Positions 1 to 7,101 of a stretch of DNA of 12,339 bases are shown one piece after another. The position numbers and the translations under genes were made by a program. Source of the stretch: Methanobacteriota archaeon. Lineage in GTDB: Archaea > Thermoplasmatota > Poseidoniia > Poseidoniales > Thalassarchaeaceae. The DNA lies in the NCBI GenBank assembly GCA_002701965.1, contig NZXM01000037.1:1-12339 (forward strand), in the 5' to 3' direction. A model generated the notes under the pieces. The model was not told the origin of the DNA and searched no databases. It worked only from the letters and a program-made list of their open reading frames with translations. Each line of letters starts with the position of its first letter. Positions within the stretch are counted from its first letter, which is position 1.

Positions 1-1
1 A

Positions 2-511
2 GAAAACCCACTACGATTTGAAAAGAAAGGCATGGATTTGGCAGCCTCTCGGGCTCGAGATGTCGAGGCAAAGGTGATGCTGCCAGAGGAAGTTGTCACC
101 CATCGCGATAAGTTGGACTTCGCCGCAAGTCGGGCGCGTACTGTCGAACCAGGTGTCCATTACGATACAGGACCAAACATGCGTGTCATTGGCATGGGGG
201 CTGCAAGTCGTGCTGCAGCCGGCGGTGATGTATCGGAAGAAACTCCTCCACTAACTTCGAATCAGGCGGTTCGGGAAGCCAGTAGCCGTGCTCAAAGGAC
301 TCAACACTTGACAGGACGTTTGGCGGATGTCGAAAAAGCCCATATTCGTGCCATGTCAACAGCATTTACCGGGAGTGGAAACACACAAGTCACCGTTTGG
401 GAACGACTTCGCAAACTGGAATCAAATGGTGTTGAAATCCAAGCCATTGTGGACCAATTTGAAATTGATCCTGATGGTGCTTTAGAAGCGCTAGAGGAGG
501 CAGAAAAATGA
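2..511 (+). CDS. Repeat-containing hypothetical protein, probably 5'-partial
   Basis: I do not recognise this protein. The frame is open from the first complete codon of the window. An ATG at 32 could be the start, but it has no well-spaced SD site. The residues before it also resemble the residues before the second repeat, with the Met at a hydrophobic repeat position, so I think the gene begins outside the window. Numbered from that ATG, AASRAR lies at residues 4-9 and 31-36, AASRAA at 57-62 and ASSRAQ at 83-88: a 26-27 residue period. The C-terminal 45 residues look helical and acidic (WERLRKLESNG, then ALEALEEAEK). The protein looks soluble, with no signal peptide or membrane segment. Its TGA overlaps the ATG of the next gene (ATGA), implying translational coupling to the DnaA-like ATPase, so it may be that protein's partner, scaffold or adaptor (inference). 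Confidence 0.75.
   Translation, partial: ENPLRFEKKGMDLAASRARDVEAKVMLPEEVVTHRDKLDFAASRARTVEPGVHYDTGPNMRVIGMGAASRAAAGGDVSEETPPLTSNQAVREASSRAQRTQHLTGRLADVEKAHIRAMSTAFTGSGNTQVTVWERLRKLESNGVEIQAIVDQFEIDPDGALEALEEAEK
41..295 (+). repeat. Four degenerate ~78-81 bp coding repeats ([A/S]ASRA motif)
   Basis: The motif copies are encoded at 41-58, 122-139, 200-217 and 278-295, so the spacings are 81, 78 and 78 bp. The protein motif is kept while the bases have diverged (for example gcagcctctcgggct against gccgcaagtcgggcg). This points to old in-frame tandem duplication kept by selection on the protein. The first two copies share more flanking sequence (D-[LF]-AASRAR-x-VE) than the last two. More copies may lie upstream of the window. 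Confidence 0.65.
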
Positions 512-2370
512 GCACATTCCGGACGCCACTTCGTGAAGCAATGGAGCGTAGTAGGAGATTTTTGGGAGATTCTAAGCAACCCGAAGAGGGGCCCAAAGGT
601 GAGAGTACCTTACTGGATCACGTCTCGATTCGTGCGCGTATTCGTGCCGAGGCTCGATTTGCCAAGCGATATGATCTACCTGTTGGTGCACCATCTCCTC
701 TGGAACGGCTCTCGATTCTGAGTGGTGATGACTCTGGTTATGGAGAAATGGTCCAATCACGATTAGAAGCCATGCGGGGTAAGATTCTCCAGGGAAGCCC
801 ACTCAATCTCGAAGGTGAATCGTCACGAATCCCAACCGACGTTCCCCGCTGGGTAGCAGGTGAAGGTGACATTGTTTCAAATGATCCAGTGGTCCCGATT
901 TGGAGGGAAGTACTCGAGGAACACCGTGGCTTGAATCCATCCGAACCCCTCAGTGAAACAGACTTGGGCTCACCTCAGATCATCGATTCCGGTCCCGCTC
1001 CCGTATCACGAGATCACGCAGGGCATTGGCCTCCCTATCTACCAAAGCGTTCAGGATTGGACTTTGGGTCATGGCAACAAGGTGCCTCAAACAGAATTGC
1101 AACACAAGCTGCTAGTGAAGTCATCGATTATCCAGCACGTCGCCTGAACCCATTGCTAATCCATGGTACAGCAGGTACAGGAAAGAGCCATCTTCTCTGG
1201 GCGATTGGAGAATCTCTGCACAATGGAATTCCTGATCGTGATGTAAGGCTAATCACCGCAGAAACATTCCCTGAGCACCTGCCAGATGGTTGGGATGATT
1301 TACTGTTGTACGCAAGTACGCTCCTCATCGATGATGCAGATCGTATTTTGATGCGCCCTTCAGGCCCAGCAAACTTGGCCGATGTCATCGGGTGGTCGAT
1401 TGACATTGGCGCGCAAGTGATTCTAACATCCTCACGTCGCTTGGCTGCAGATTCATTACCGATGGGTCGCCTTCGTCAGGCTGTTTCGTCGGGTGTCCAT
1501 GTCGAACTTGGGTCGCCTTCTGAGGGGACGATGCTGTTACTACTCAGGCGCAACACCTTGTCACGTGGGGTATCTTTGACAGACCCTCAGTTACAGGTTA
1601 TTGTTAGCCGAAGTCGCGGTCAATGGAGCCGTGCAAAAGCCGATTTTGAAACCGTTTGTTTGGCACTGGAGTCTGGTGCTTTGCTGGTCGGTGCAGTCGA
1701 TGTCCGAGAGTTGCTCTCTGGTGAAGCGCCAACGATTGTTGAGGCATCTGAAGAAAGCAGTATCGATGTAGAAACCAAGGGTGCGCAAATCGTTGCCGAT
1801 GTCCTTGATTCGGTCCTTCCTGAGTCGGTAGATAATCGGGCAGAAATCGTCAGTGAGCGAGTTCAATTATCCGATGACTATGTTCCTCCTGAACTTCATT
1901 TGCCTACATCTTCTGAGGCAATCAATTCTCTGGCATCAGATTCACTTCGAGGTCATCTAAAGGACATTGCGAATCGCGGTAAAAGAGCGAACATCACCCC
2001 GCAAATACCCGTTGGAAACAACATCGATGCACTGACCGATTCTGCTTTGGATAACCTGGAGAAAATTATCCATGAGCACAGATTCGAGTTGAGAGAACTC
2101 AATCGTGAAATCCACCACATTTCTAGAAAGGTTGATACTGCATCCTCAGATGAATTGGTCTCATTTACAGATCGGATGTTGGCCATTGAAAATCATCTCG
2201 ATAAGTTGCAGGAACTCGGCTCGGGCGAATATGCTCCAGAGATTGAGAATTTCAACCCAAGCGACCTACTTGAACCACGCAAACATCCAGTGCTTGTTCC
2301 AGAAAAAGTTGAACCCGGGAAAGCGATTCTTTGGCCACTTAAGCGTCGTGTTTTGTTGCCAGTTGAATGA
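508..2370 (+). CDS. DnaA/Hda-like AAA+ ATPase with long N-terminal extension and coiled-coil-like tail
   Basis: Residues ~183-400 read as a DnaA domain III. There is an entry motif LDFGSWQQGASNRIA (184-198), then NPLLIHGTAGTGKSHLL with Walker A at 220-227, Walker B LLIDDAD at 272-278 and sensor-1 ILTSSR at 305-310. GRLR at 320-323 matches the DnaA DRL(R/K) segment, and a sensor-2-like SRAKADFE lies at 374-381. By eye, the DnaA box VII arginine finger aligns with Ala325, while the preceding Arg (R321) is kept. Residues 1-180 are charged and Pro/Gly-rich, probably flexible. Residues 405-505 are acidic, 506-571 look like an alpha-helical coiled coil, and a basic tail follows. DnaA domain IV (the DnaA-box-binding helix-turn-helix) is not visible. 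The start has a clear SD, GGAGG at 496-500, 7 nt upstream. The protein should bind ATP and possibly oligomerise. A role as replication initiator, regulator or polymer-forming ATPase is unknown. Confidence 0.85.
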   Translation: MSTFRTPLREAMERSRRFLGDSKQPEEGPKGESTLLDHVSIRARIRAEARFAKRYDLPVGAPSPLERLSILSGDDSGYGEMVQSRLEAMRGKILQGSPLNLEGESSRIPTDVPRWVAGEGDIVSNDPVVPIWREVLEEHRGLNPSEPLSETDLGSPQIIDSGPAPVSRDHAGHWPPYLPKRSGLDFGSWQQGASNRIATQAASEVIDYPARRLNPLLIHGTAGTGKSHLLWAIGESLHNGIPDRDVRLITAETFPEHLPDGWDDLLLYASTLLIDDADRILMRPSGPANLADVIGWSIDIGAQVILTSSRRLAADSLPMGRLRQAVSSGVHVELGSPSEGTMLLLLRRNTLSRGVSLTDPQLQVIVSRSRGQWSRAKADFETVCLALESGALLVGAVDVRELLSGEAPTIVEASEESSIDVETKGAQIVADVLDSVLPESVDNRAEIVSERVQLSDDYVPPELHLPTSSEAINSLASDSLRGHLKDIANRGKRANITPQIPVGNNIDALTDSALDNLEKIIHEHRFELRELNREIHHISRKVDTASSDELVSFTDRMLAIENHLDKLQELGSGEYAPEIENFNPSDLLEPRKHPVLVPEKVEPGKAILWPLKRRVLLPVE

Positions 2371-2371
2371 C

Positions 2372-2827
2372 TTACCAAGTCCTGAATCCTTTCTCAGCAA
2401 CCCGGTCTTTCTCTAGGTGACCCTGAATAACAGGTAACGAAATTGCATCCGCCTCCGGTTGTCGTAAACCTGGACACAATTGTACGGTTTTGTGCCAAGA
2501 TCTGTTTGAAACCATATTCTCATTCCACCATGGGAAAGCAGAACACTGGTCTGGTTTGGCTTTGTAGACACTACAGGATTTGTCATCATTCAGGTAAATA
2601 CAGATGCCATCTTGCTCCCTTGAACGTAGGACATAGCGGCCGTTTTGGCTTCGAGTGCAATCCCGATCTAGCCAATCTTGAACCTCCATTTCGTGGTGTT
2701 TAGCCAACCGTTCAGCATCATGCCTGGCCAAGAAAACAACCCCTCCTGGTTGATCACAACATTTCCCACAATCGGGCTGACATTCAAACCGGACACCCTC
2801 GGAATACCAAGGTCCACGAGCGCCCAT
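2372..2827 (-). CDS. YkgJ-family cysteine-cluster (metal-binding) protein
   Basis: From the chosen ATG this is 151 residues. It carries the YkgJ signature: FECQPDCGKCC near residues 14-24 (Cys16, 20, 23, 24), then the GGVVFLARHDAERLAKH segment. A second cluster follows, with Cys at 76, 85 and 95 in a GICIYLNDDKSCSVYKAKPDQCSAFPWW-like stretch, and a late Cys118. The family is thought to bind zinc or an iron-sulfur cluster and its biochemical role is poorly known. It looks cytosolic, with no signal or membrane segment. The frame could begin at a TTG at 2878, but the added 17 residues are not family-like. The ATG at 2827 fits a TATA-like element near 2890. It is divergent from citrate synthase and ends 1 bp from the DnaA-like gene (convergent). 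The YkgJ assignment is firm and the start less so. Confidence 0.85.
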   Translation of the reverse strand: MGARGPWYSEGVRFECQPDCGKCCDQPGGVVFLARHDAERLAKHHEMEVQDWLDRDCTRSQNGRYVLRSREQDGICIYLNDDKSCSVYKAKPDQCSAFPWWNENMVSNRSWHKTVQLCPGLRQPEADAISLPVIQGHLEKDRVAEKGFRTW

Positions 2828-2886
2828 AGTTCTGCGACATTCGCTTTGGTTTTGAGATTCTGGGTGTAATACCCCCAACCCTTGCC

Positions 2887-2894
2887 CTTATACC
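2887..2894. promoter_or_regulatory. Candidate TATA-like element in the ykgJ-like / citrate synthase spacer
   Basis: CTTATACC on the + strand (GGTATAAG on the - strand) is the only AT-rich TATA-like patch in the 100-bp divergent spacer. Read rightward it lies ~35 nt before the citrate synthase ATG, leaving a short leader that just includes that gene's SD. Read leftward it would start a ~35 nt leader for the YkgJ-like gene. I cannot say which direction is used. No clear BRE was identified. Confidence 0.3.
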
Positions 2895-2927
2895 AAACGC
2901 GCCTTTCGCACGGGCCGAGGAGTCGAG

Positions 2928-4106
2928 ATGAGCGACGAAAATGGTAAGGAAGTACTCTTTGAAGTCACCAAGGACCATCTCGACACCGGACTTCGTGGGA
3001 TTCCAGTCGGTACCTGTCGAACTTCGTTTGTCGACCCGAAGAAGGGTGTGCACTATTGTGGCTATCCCGTGGGTGACCTTGCCGAGATGAGTCCTGAAGA
3101 TGTCATCTTCCTACTCTTTGAGAAGCGACTCCCCAACCGTCAAGAATCCCAGGACTTCCGACATGAATTGGTTCAACGAGCTGAACGCCTACCGACGGGT
3201 GCACTGCGGGTATTGGAATCTCTAACTCCTGGATCAGGGCACCCCATGGATTGGTTGAGTATCGGAATTCAGTCTCTTGGTGTTGCTGAGACCACTGGAG
3301 ATATCCGAGCTGATGGCCTGAATCTTATTTCACGGATGCCAGAACTGATGGCGACCATTTTCTGTCTACGAGGTGGCCGTGGACTCCCTGAAGTAGCCAG
3401 CGAGCCTCAGCGCGGTATGGTGGAGAATTTTGTTCACTTGTTGGGTCTAGAAGGTACAGATGCAGATCGTATGATTCGAACATTACGCGTATTCCTCGTG
3501 CTTCACATGGACCATGGTGGAGGTAACCTTTCCACATTCACAGGGAAGGCCGTTGCCAGTGGGTGGGCCAGTCTATACGCTTCGATTTCCAGTGCCATGA
3601 ATGCGCTATCAGGTCCACTCCATGGTCGTGCAAATCAGTCTTGCCTGGAATTCGTCCAGCGGATTGGGACCTCTGATGAGGCTGAAGTTGAATCCTTTGT
3701 CCGAAAGGAACTGGCTGCAGGTCGCCCCATCTACGGATTTGGCCACGCAGTACTCCGTGCAGAAGATCCTCGTGCAGCAGCACAATTCAAGCTCGGTGAG
3801 GAAATTTGCCCCGATGATCCAAACTTCAAGACGGTCAAGGCGCTACGAGTTGCTGCACCCAAGGTTCTGGGTGAGAATCCGAAAATTAGCAATCCGAATG
3901 CCAACGTGGATATCGCTTCAGGTACACTACTGAATGCGGTCGGCTTCCACAAGCCTGAGTACTATACGACTTTCTTCGGATGGGCTAGAGTTGCAGGAAT
4001 TGCTGCTCAGATTCTCGATGAGCGAAATGCTCGTGGTGGACGAGGGACTCCGATTTACCGACCCAAGTACTACGCTGCGGATTCAACCATCCGTCGCCTT
4101 GAGTAA
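2928..4106 (+). CDS. gltA: Citrate synthase (mitochondrial-like active-site motifs)
   Basis: It should condense oxaloacetate with acetyl-CoA to citrate, the entry step of the TCA cycle, in the cytosol. At 392 residues it is a typical archaeal length. Visible active-site elements are LHMDHGGGN (192-200), GPLHGRANQ with the catalytic His at 232, GFGHAVLRAEDPR with His273 and Arg282, NANVD with the catalytic Asp at 328, Arg354 in the GWARVAG helix, and Arg378 in YRPK. GPLHGxANQ, GHAVLRxxDPR and YYTxxFGxxR are wordings I associate with mitochondrial-type enzymes. Common bacterial and archaeal forms instead read GPLHGGAN and GHRVY. 2-Methylcitrate synthase activity cannot be excluded, but no other prp gene is nearby. 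The ATG has an SD, GAGGAG at 2917-2922, 5 nt upstream. The stop directly abuts the stop of the convergent GDPD-like gene, with no spacer. Confidence 0.93.
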   Translation: MSDENGKEVLFEVTKDHLDTGLRGIPVGTCRTSFVDPKKGVHYCGYPVGDLAEMSPEDVIFLLFEKRLPNRQESQDFRHELVQRAERLPTGALRVLESLTPGSGHPMDWLSIGIQSLGVAETTGDIRADGLNLISRMPELMATIFCLRGGRGLPEVASEPQRGMVENFVHLLGLEGTDADRMIRTLRVFLVLHMDHGGGNLSTFTGKAVASGWASLYASISSAMNALSGPLHGRANQSCLEFVQRIGTSDEAEVESFVRKELAAGRPIYGFGHAVLRAEDPRAAAQFKLGEEICPDDPNFKTVKALRVAAPKVLGENPKISNPNANVDIASGTLLNAVGFHKPEYYTTFFGWARVAGIAAQILDERNARGGRGTPIYRPKYYAADSTIRRLE

Positions 4107-5273
4107 TCACTGGAAGTCTTTGCCACTTCCTCGGTGTCCGATCATTCGACTGACTTCCCAAGGCATGGTCTTTGGACTTGCGTCCCGGGATAATTCATCC
4201 AATTCTCGTTCCCAGCCCCATTTTTTTCTCCATGATGCGAGGAAACCCTTGCGTTCAATATCTGTTAATTCATGCCAAGGTGTAACTTCACGCGTCGCTT
4301 CTTCAATCAGTGCGGCATGATCCGCAGGGTCAGCATTCTGCAATAGGGCCTGACGCTCTACATCCAGAGGTTGACTGGCCCAGCGCATCCATCTCGCTCC
4401 ACCTGTTGGCAGTGTCACCAATTCAGGTGAAGTATAGTCCGTCAATCCCGTCAGCCCCATTTCTCGTAAAGAATTCTCAACTTCGATTGACATGGGCCAT
4501 ACATACGCTTGGTATCCTTTTCTTAATCGATTTAGACGCCGCCCGGTATATCCCGAAAGCCCGAAGGTTCTGCCCAGGGTGATGTGACGAGTTGCCCCGT
4601 GCAAATACTCCAATGCGCATGGCAACATGGGTGCACCCACCAATCTCTGATGTTTCAGATGAAATGCCAATGATAACCACATGAAGGAAGGTAGGGTAAG
4701 TATTCGCTTGACACGTCGGTTTCCAACTTCTGGTGTTGCAGGTTGTAATTGAGCAACAGGCCAATTCACGCTCGCGCGCGCGCACACGTGACGGAATCTG
4801 CGTTTGAAGGAGTAGATGACAACATTCTGTTGTTGTAAATCCATTTCATTCAACATTTCATTCGCCAATCCAGTAATAATTCTAGCATGTTTTTCTCGTT
4901 TCTTTGGATTAACTGAGCCAGCAATTGCCGATCTTGGATGGGGCATCTTCAATTCAACACAAGCGACTTTGCCGTGCTCGCGCCAAGCATTGGTATAGAC
5001 GTCATCTTCAAGCAAGGTTTGGAATAGTGGAATGTTCAGTTCTGCCAATTCGTCGGAGGAATAATCCTCGACCCACTTTGAACCACCCAATTGTTCGATT
5101 TGTGTTGGGGAGAGAAAGTTGTCATGGAAAAGGACCAACTGTCCATCAGTGGTCAATCGGAGGTCGAACTCCACACCATCGGTATGAACCATACCGTGAC
5201 GTATTGCTTCGATTGAATTCTCAATCGGCTTGACCCAGCCCTTGGTCATTGATTGGTGCTGGATGTTCCCCAT
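4107..5273 (-). CDS. Glycerophosphodiester phosphodiesterase-like protein, possibly altered active site
   Basis: The GDPD family hydrolyses glycerophosphodiesters to glycerol-3-phosphate and an alcohol. From the ATG at 5273 the protein has 388 residues, longer than the usual ~240-300. GDPD elements in order: PIENS (16-20), VEFDLRLTTDG with Glu35/Asp37, FHD with His50, VELK with Glu107/Lys109, VIYSF, VWPMS, and LTDYTSP at the barrel end. The N-terminal catalytic HRG is not intact: the expected place reads IQHQSM, keeping His6 but not Arg. An extra segment (~190-250) is partly hydrophobic. About 85 residues follow the barrel, and the last twelve, MIGHRGSGKDFQ, look like a GDPD N-terminus. There is no signal peptide. 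The start is uncertain: in-frame starts at 5294, 5330 and 5345 have no convincing SD, and the last two would run into the divergent transporter gene. It may hydrolyse another phosphodiester or have reduced activity. Confidence 0.8.
   Translation of the reverse strand: MGNIQHQSMTKGWVKPIENSIEAIRHGMVHTDGVEFDLRLTTDGQLVLFHDNFLSPTQIEQLGGSKWVEDYSSDELAELNIPLFQTLLEDDVYTNAWREHGKVACVELKMPHPRSAIAGSVNPKKREKHARIITGLANEMLNEMDLQQQNVVIYSFKRRFRHVCARASVNWPVAQLQPATPEVGNRRVKRILTLPSFMWLSLAFHLKHQRLVGAPMLPCALEYLHGATRHITLGRTFGLSGYTGRRLNRLRKGYQAYVWPMSIEVENSLREMGLTGLTDYTSPELVTLPTGGARWMRWASQPLDVERQALLQNADPADHAALIEEATREVTPWHELTDIERKGFLASWRKKWGWERELDELSRDASPKTMPWEVSRMIGHRGSGKDFQ
4773..4790. repeat. 18-bp alternating purine-pyrimidine tract
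   Basis: A CG-rich stretch alternates pyrimidine and purine for 18 bases (five CG steps, then CACACGTG). Such tracts can adopt Z-DNA under negative supercoiling. It lies inside the GDPD-like coding region, encoding an HVCARA segment, and stands out against the moderate base composition around it. It may be a chance result of alanine and arginine codons. Confidence 0.45.
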
Positions 5274-5328
5274 ATTCAAGCGTCGCCCCTGCATCAAGCC
5301 TAAACACCGTCTAGCATAGTTTGTACAC

Positions 5329-7101
5329 ATGACTGAGGCTGACAAGAAAGCTGTTCGCGGTTACTGCATGTACGATTGGGGCAAATCAGCATTTGAAACC
5401 AGCGTAACGACGGCAATTCTACCTCCATGGTTTCTCTATCTCTTCTTGGAAGCAAATGGACTGACAACGACCATTGCTGGAATCGAAATGTCGGGTACGG
5501 CCATTTGGTCATATTCTGTTGGTATTGCCACCCTTATTGTGGCAATGCTCAGTCCTTCATTTGGCGTCATTGCAGATCGAAGAATGATCAAAATGTGGTG
5601 GCTCAGAATTCTAACCTATCTGGGTGCAGGAGCTACATTCCTACTGGCACTTGCTGGAACTGGATTGATTCCAATCAGTATGAAGTGGGCCTGGTTGATG
5701 ATTATGTTCGTCATGGCCAATATCGGATTGAATGGTGCAGGGGTATTCTACAATGCACTATTACCTCACCTTGGCGATGATACCCAAATGGATGACATTT
5801 CCAACCGAGCCTTTGCATACGGTTACTTCGGAGGTGGAATTCTACTATTGGTACATCTTGCAATGTTTCTTTCTTTGACCGGTGACTGGGTCATTCCTTT
5901 CATTATGGCATCTTCAGGAATATGGTGGTTTGGTTTTTCGTTGCTTACGTTCAAGTGGGTCCCTGAACCTCACATCGAAGAAGAAATGGAACTGACGAGC
6001 TTTCTTGAATCTTCTAAATTCGCTCTATCTGAGGTTGCTACAACTCTGAAAAAGCGCAAAGATTTTCGCACCCTCTTTTTCTTCATGCTGGCATATTTCT
6101 TCTATATCGACGGAATCAACAGTGTGACAGCACTTGCTGGCGTATTCGGACCCGCAGTTTTGGGTTTGACAACGACAGATCTCATTCTAGCCATTCTCGC
6201 AATTCAATTTGTGGCAGCACCTTCAGCGATTGGTTTTACAAAAATTGCAGAGAAGTATTCGACCAAGTCAGCCCTCCAACTATCTCTGATCATTGCAACA
6301 TTAGTCGGTGTTTTGGCCCTGACATTCGCACCACTTACACCTGATTCGCATGACGGGTATGACATCCAATATACTTGGGATGAAGAAACTGAAACCTATC
6401 ACGCCGTGGTTCTCTCCACCTTGGGTGAATTGGCTCAGGATCCAGACAATGAAGAACAGGAATGGGCGATAGAATTCAGAGATATTCTCCCTGTTCAAGT
6501 GAATGATAAAGTCGACGAGGCCGAAGTCCTAGAATGGGCCAAAGACAGTGATGGTCAACCCCTATCTGTTGATGTTGGTAATGCCTCCTTAGATGCTCTA
6601 AAGGCAAAGATTGCAGATTCCAGATTTAGCATGAGCATCAAAAGCGGTGATGATGTAGATTCCCTTGCTGGAATCGATCACCCCACCAATCTAGGTGATG
6701 GGCCATTGGACTTTATCGCAGAGACTGCCAGAGATCTAGTTTGGCAGCCATTGGGGATATCTGTAACAATTCAATTCATGATGCTTGGAGTCATGTTTGG
6801 TTCCATTATGGGTGGTTGCCAAGGTCTTTCAAGAAGCCTGTTTGGTCAAATGATTCCAGAATCACGTAGTGCTGAATTCTTCGGCTTCTTCGGCTTCTTT
6901 GGCAAGGTTGCAGCATTCATCGGACCGATTCTGTACGGAACTTTGGCCATCATCTTTGACGACCGAGTTGCCATTATGAGTATTTTCTTACTCATCTTGA
7001 CGGGCACTATCATGATGAGGTGGGTGGACGTCGAAGATGGCATTGCCGTGGCCAAGGCTGAAGACGAACGTAATCGGGGCCTCACTTCTGCTGAGGAATG
7101 A
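5329..7101 (+). CDS. UMF1-family (MFS) transporter with large acidic loop domain
   Basis: This 590-residue membrane protein has the layout of the UMF1 / Atg22-like branch of the major facilitator superfamily. It opens with YDWGKSAFETSV (15-26), followed by YNALLPHL (141-148), an SNRAFAYGYFGGG segment (158-170), AYFFYIDGINSV (255-266), and GGCQGLSRSLFGQMIPESR with FFGFFGFFGKVA (495-528). I count about 12 membrane helices: six in residues 17-210, three in 246-334, three in 477-565. Between helices 9 and 10 lies a ~140-residue insertion (336-475), rich in Asp/Glu and without hydrophobic segments. With the N-terminus inside, it would face outward. The substrate is unknown; known relatives export amino acids or sugars. 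No SD precedes the ATG, so the transcript may be leaderless. The last 20 bp overlap the 3' end of convergent tatC. Confidence 0.88.
   Translation: MTEADKKAVRGYCMYDWGKSAFETSVTTAILPPWFLYLFLEANGLTTTIAGIEMSGTAIWSYSVGIATLIVAMLSPSFGVIADRRMIKMWWLRILTYLGAGATFLLALAGTGLIPISMKWAWLMIMFVMANIGLNGAGVFYNALLPHLGDDTQMDDISNRAFAYGYFGGGILLLVHLAMFLSLTGDWVIPFIMASSGIWWFGFSLLTFKWVPEPHIEEEMELTSFLESSKFALSEVATTLKKRKDFRTLFFFMLAYFFYIDGINSVTALAGVFGPAVLGLTTTDLILAILAIQFVAAPSAIGFTKIAEKYSTKSALQLSLIIATLVGVLALTFAPLTPDSHDGYDIQYTWDEETETYHAVVLSTLGELAQDPDNEEQEWAIEFRDILPVQVNDKVDEAEVLEWAKDSDGQPLSVDVGNASLDALKAKIADSRFSMSIKSGDDVDSLAGIDHPTNLGDGPLDFIAETARDLVWQPLGISVTIQFMMLGVMFGSIMGGCQGLSRSLFGQMIPESRSAEFFGFFGFFGKVAAFIGPILYGTLAIIFDDRVAIMSIFLLILTGTIMMRWVDVEDGIAVAKAEDERNRGLTSAEE

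Noticed and set aside
508-2370. The DnaA-like protein as a canonical replication initiator marking an origin
   Set aside because: No DNA-binding domain IV is visible, and I did not see DnaA-box-like clusters or an AT-rich unwinding region next to the gene.
2828-2878. TTG start of the YkgJ-like gene, adding 17 residues
   Set aside because: The added residues are not family-like, and the start would lie too close to the only TATA-like element.
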